DNA from: Branchiostoma lanceolatum
Lineage: Eukaryota; Chordata; Leptocardii; Amphioxiformes; Branchiostomatidae
DNA length: 64,000 bases
Direction of reading: 5' to 3'
NCBI RefSeq assembly: GCF_035083965.1
Contig: NC_089722.1
Location: forward strand, 21,879,142 to 21,943,141
Shown: positions 60,053 through 64,000 of the stretch, piece after piece
How the letters are laid out: each line of letters opens with the position of its first letter
Position numbering within the stretch: the first letter of the stretch is position 1
Position numbers and translations under genes: made by a program
The notes under the pieces: generated by a model
What the model saw: only the letters and a program-made list of their open reading frames with translations
The model's database searches: none
Told to the model about the DNA's origin: nothing

Positions 60053-60853
60053 GCCGCGTGCCATACACACATACATGTACGCCCACATATAAACTGACAT
60101 ATGCATATATTACGCGCGCGCCGCAGTGAGAGAGGGAGAGAGAAATCAAAGAGAAAAGAAAAAGAGAGCATTGCTGATACGATGATGCATCTAATGAATA
60201 TTTTTCGCCGTGGTCATTTCAACATAGCTGCACAATACCTGCACCAAGCGGTCAGTCTAAATAATGGATGTGGGGAACGAAAATATCTTTAGCCTATTTC
60301 AGGCGGCGACCGATTGCACGCCAAAACGTCCCCCTCTAGCGACAAATCATTTATCTTCTTATTCCTTAGCTATCAGTGAGTTGGAGGTACGGGACACGAA
60401 GCGCATGATATCATCTCTATACTGTCCTCCCCGTAGGTAAATGTGAAATTGCCTACAAAATATATCTTTTATGATACCAGTAGTAATTATTCACCAACAA
60501 TAGTAATAAATGATGGCTACAAACATTTCTAATTTTACGCACGATTCCCGATCAGAAATGAAACATGCTCTGAGTCTAAGATATTTACGTTTGTGGAGTG
60601 GGTTGCCTGGTGATGCATAAATAACAAAAACTTGAGTAATATCCTGAGGTTTCTCGGTGGACTGTGAAAGACAAATAAGAACAGAACGTCAATCATCACA
60701 CGTGATGACATTGGTTTCACCCATAAGGGCTACACAAATAATAATTACACGGCTCCCTTGATGCGCTATGTAACAATATGATACTCGACAATCGAGAATA
60801 TGCAATTTTCTTCGTTGGTGCGCCTCATACCTACCTACATGATACATATTATA

Positions 60854-61178
60854 TAGCCTCCTTCGCAGACTTCCTATGACAGCGGCGTATATATTGGGGG
60901 GGGGGGGGAGGTTCTCTAAAGGGAGTTGTGTAGCCAAGGGAGTTGTGTAGCCGAGGGACGGCCGCTGTTCATATCCAGATTTTGTTTTGTTTTGTTTTGT
61001 TTTATTTTGTTTTATTTTGTTTTATTTTGTTTTGTTTTGTTTTGTTTTGCCGATCAATGGGGGAGGGGCACTTCGGAATCTGACCAGTATGCCGGCCGTC
61101 CCTCGGCTGCACAACTCCCTTTAGAGAACCTCCCCCTATATATACGCCGCTGTCATAGGAAGTCTGCGAAGGAGGCTA
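60854..61178. mobile_element. 325-bp foldback element, copy 2, with (TTTTG)n loop
   Basis: Ends TAGCCTCCTTCGCAGAC and its complement, with arms matching copy 1 at 28341-28612 (TTCTCTAAAGGGAGTTGTGT, a G run at 60896-60908). The loop differs: it holds a TTTTG/TTTTA tandem run and the GGGGGAGGGGCACTTCGGAA segment. The direct repeat CATATTATA flanks it (60845-60853 and 61179-61187). Confidence 0.9.
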
Positions 61179-61513
61179 CATATTATACGACCATGAAGAC
61201 TTGTATACCCAAGAAACAACTCAACATTGATACACTACCTACCCATGAGTTCTTGGGTAGTAATAAGTAACATTGCTGGCATCCAAATGATTTTTTCTAT
61301 GAAATCAGTTTCCTTGTGCGTTGCACATGAAAACCTTTATTGAACTTCCAATGCACTTGCAGTGAACAACCTCGTAGCGCTCTTATACCTTTCCCTAAGC
61401 ACATAACGCTTACTACACGGTAAAGATGTGTAGTTTGCCGTATACTTTGAAAATTGATGTTGGCTATCGGCGCCATGGGTGATGATACGAATACTTTCTT
61501 TGGAGCAATGTTA

Positions 61514-61891
61514 GGCCATGTTGATTTGATTGTATGGATGGCATCCCCGCGTGTATCAATTTCCGTCCGTTTCCAAAAAATAAAAGGGTTTTCGGCCATC
61601 GTAAAAAGCATCAACAAAATGAATTGAAAAATTCGCAAAACGGATGCTACTGTCGTAGAATGCCTAGTAAGTTAATTCCAAAGTCAAAGGAGAAGATGTG
61701 AAAGAACAAAAATGAAGAATCTTATATTCGGTATACCATACTCTGTGTGCTACGTTTTGCTCATCCTTCCTGACCACGCAGATTTTATAATGAAGGCAAC
61801 TTTGTTTTTGCCAAACTTTTTTTATTCGCACGCCCGTATCAGTTTTGGGGTTCCCAGAGGATGCCCTCGATATGATCAAATCAACATGGCC
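61514..61891. mobile_element. TIR element, GGCCATGTTGATTTGAT family, copy 3
   Basis: Left end GGCCATGTTGATTTGATTGT and right end GATCAAATCAACATGGCC, flanked by TTA on both sides (61511-61513 and 61892-61894). A TTA/TAA target is typical of PIF/Harbinger-type elements (inference). Confidence 0.78.
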
Positions 61892-62471
61892 TTAACGATG
61901 TTAACCAACGAATGACTTGTAGACTTGCTAATTGTTCACGTAAAAGTGCGGTCTTACCACAGTGTGTTCCCTTTTTTTGCCAAAAGGGAGTATTAGTATT
62001 ACTTCCGAGGCTTGTAATGTAGGTCCCACTGATTACTAGCGTTTGATATGGGGTACACATTTCCGTGGGCGGCAGGCAAAATCGAGTTGTCGAGAAAATT
62101 GCTCGAGTACATTTTCGACGGTAATGGAGCACTTCCAGAATCATTCACATCGATTTTTCTATAGCTCCAAGCATTTGATGCCCATTTTCGAGTACGCGGA
62201 GCTTGTTTGTGATACGATCGGTCAACAAGATTTGGCAACAAGCAGCACTGCAGCCTCTCTATCTATCGGATTTTGTGGATCCATGAAAGTTTGTGAGGCT
62301 GAATGCGAATAGAGTTTCCTCTTCCTGGTCGATTTTTCTATCATAGATTGCTGTCGCAAGTAGTTCGTAGGACTGATTGGTGAGCATGTTGGCAATGCTA
62401 GCAAGCTAGGTCTTTGTTGCTTGGCATTGTGCTTAAGGAGTATCCTAGGACATGTACAGATTACCACAAGC

Positions 62472-62573
62472 TAGCCTGGTATCAAGCTTCAAAAGTAAGG
62501 CTCTTCTCCAAAGGTCGGCTATAGACAACGTAACAGCCGTTTGGATGCGAGTCAAAGGCTGGGTACCAGGCTA
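62472..62573. mobile_element. 102-bp TAGCCTGGTA...TACCAGGCTA element
   Basis: Inverted ends TAGCCTGGTA and TACCAGGCTA; no target duplication visible. A solo TAGCCTGGTATC also occurs near 5690. Confidence 0.6.
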
Positions 62574-64000
62574 ATACTAAGCTGACTGTTGCACACATTG
62601 ACAATCGCACCCGTCAATATCTGCTGTTTGAGCCACGAGCTTAGTGTACAAGCTTAGTAACCTCAGACTTTGATGACAAGCTCCAACGACATTGATGAAT
62701 TGGTGAGCTTCCTGAAAGCTGACAAAACATATGTTGTTGGTTGACCTTCAAGGCGAACCGAAGAGAAATCAGTAGAAATGGTCCATTCTTCTTGGAGATA
62801 GCGGTTTTTAAAGCGTGAGAAGATCGTTATTTCCAACCGTCCGTGTCCTTGAAGAACTGATGATGTTTCAGTGAGTAGTTTCAATGTCCGGATGGAGATG
62901 GAACTGAGATGGAACACACAGAGGAGTTCCGCCCACACTGCCTGCAGTGCTAGTTAATCTCAAGTAAAATGTCTTTTACCCGGATTCCTATTTGGTGACG
63001 ATGTCAACGCACCTCATAACACCTGATATATTGTCGCTGTGTGTCAGATAGTGGATCTCCGTTACTCCGTGGTAGAATGTAAAGCCGGTTCCGTAGATAT
63101 AGATGATAATCAAATTGCAACTAGTTTAGAAAGTCCGGAAGTTTGGAAAATAAACGCACGTTTGCATTGCTCTCTGTGTTGTGAACGTGCTTGGAATGTC
63201 CCAAGCAATCCCTATGCGATTGATATTGTCATATGTTGTACTAAGGCTTTTGGTAGTATATACAAATGTGCTAGCTTATTGAAACTCCATTATGAGCTAG
63301 GATTTGATGTGATATGTCTGCCTTATAAGATTTCATCTACATCCTTTCTCATTCTATATCACAATACAAGAGGAGACTGAAGAAAAGATCTTTCTACAAT
63401 TCAATGCTTGCTAGGCGTCAACCGCAAGACCAAAATGACCTTGACTAAGGAATTCATTGAATGGCCTTTGGGGTTAACATGTTGACAATATCGAGTGGTA
63501 AACTACAGGTGAGGATTGAATGATGTACAATTCAACTTGTAACTCTGACCAAGGCTCTGACCGATTTGATTTGGAAGGCGGAAAGAGGTCGAATGGAATA
63601 AATAGTTGGTCGCGAAGCGGACGAATTAACTGCTAACTTTATCTCGAGTGGAATGGGCATTGAAATTGGATGTATTTTCGGAGAGTGCCCGGCGTCGTCG
63701 ACTTTGCCACTTACGTTTTTACACTGATTGAAGCTAAAATTGAATGGTTTCTGAGTGAATTGATGACGACAGATAATCAAGCCGTCTGTTAACTCTTCTA
63801 AAAAATCACCCCGCTTGCTAACCACCTAAAGTGAACTCTACAAAAAATAATGACAACAGCGGTCATTCTCTACATGAATGACGAATGGCATGTCCGGTTT
63901 GTAATGAGGAAGAGAGCTGGCAATAATTGGAAAGCCAGGGCAACCTGAGCTCTGAATCGAATAATATTGGCCTCCGTTAGACGTACCGTGATTCATGGTG
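62574..64000. other. Intergenic to window end, no gene seen
   Basis: An open frame of 113 codons at 63039-63380 has no recognisable domain or splice context and is probably chance. Confidence 0.4.

Noticed and set aside
59650..60171. Long Phe/Leu- and Cys/Val-rich open frames on the minus strand
   Set aside because: They are translations of the AAAAC and AC microsatellites, with no start context, splice sites or non-repetitive residues.
63039..63380. 113-codon open frame as a gene
   Set aside because: No domain, no splice context, unremarkable composition, and stop-free length is possible by chance.

Overview
The window looks like nuclear DNA from an invertebrate chordate, most likely an amphioxus (Branchiostoma). 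Genes are split by short exons with GT-AG introns. Coding exons are few and lie in AT-rich DNA crowded with small foldback and TIR elements, microsatellites and retroelement relics. A single WSB1/WSB2-type gene, tandem MIF-like genes and a DAZAP2 orthologue fit that placement. The organism call is inference. No prokaryotic operon, CRISPR array or virus is visible.

Layout. (1) 456-1578, plus: an intronless class A GPCR of the lysophospholipid/S1P/cannabinoid-like group, broken by a one-base frameshift in a T8 run. (2) 3201-4120: three ~310-bp tandem units of a repeat that recurs elsewhere in the window. (3) 8807-27749, minus: a complete WSB (WD repeat plus SOCS box) gene, the clearest gene here. 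Nine coding exons make a 408-aa protein. Two adjacent, homologous, phase-matched 114-bp exons look mutually exclusive, and two alternative first coding exons look available, one encoding a cysteine-rich N terminus. A ~4-kb 3' UTR may run down to about 4745. (4) 30506-32407 and 33161-34583, plus: two tandem three-exon MIF/DDT-type tautomerase genes. The second ends early, possibly through a one-base loss in a C run. (5) 34.6-52.5 kb: mostly transposon debris, with one orphan first-exon candidate behind a TATA box (42372-42755). (6) 53399-55723, minus: a four-exon DAZAP2 orthologue. (7) 56-64 kb: repeats, including a second copy of a foldback element also found at 28.3 kb.

The genes are not an operon and share no evident pathway. 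WSB is a substrate receptor for an Elongin B/C-Cullin5 ubiquitin ligase, DAZAP2 is a PPxY-containing adaptor, MIF-like proteins are small trimeric tautomerases or cytokines, and the GPCR is a membrane receptor. The most notable system is the WSB locus, where two N termini and two versions of one propeller segment would give up to four receptor forms. All exon borders come from reading splice signals, phase and protein similarity by eye; no alignment or transcript data were available.
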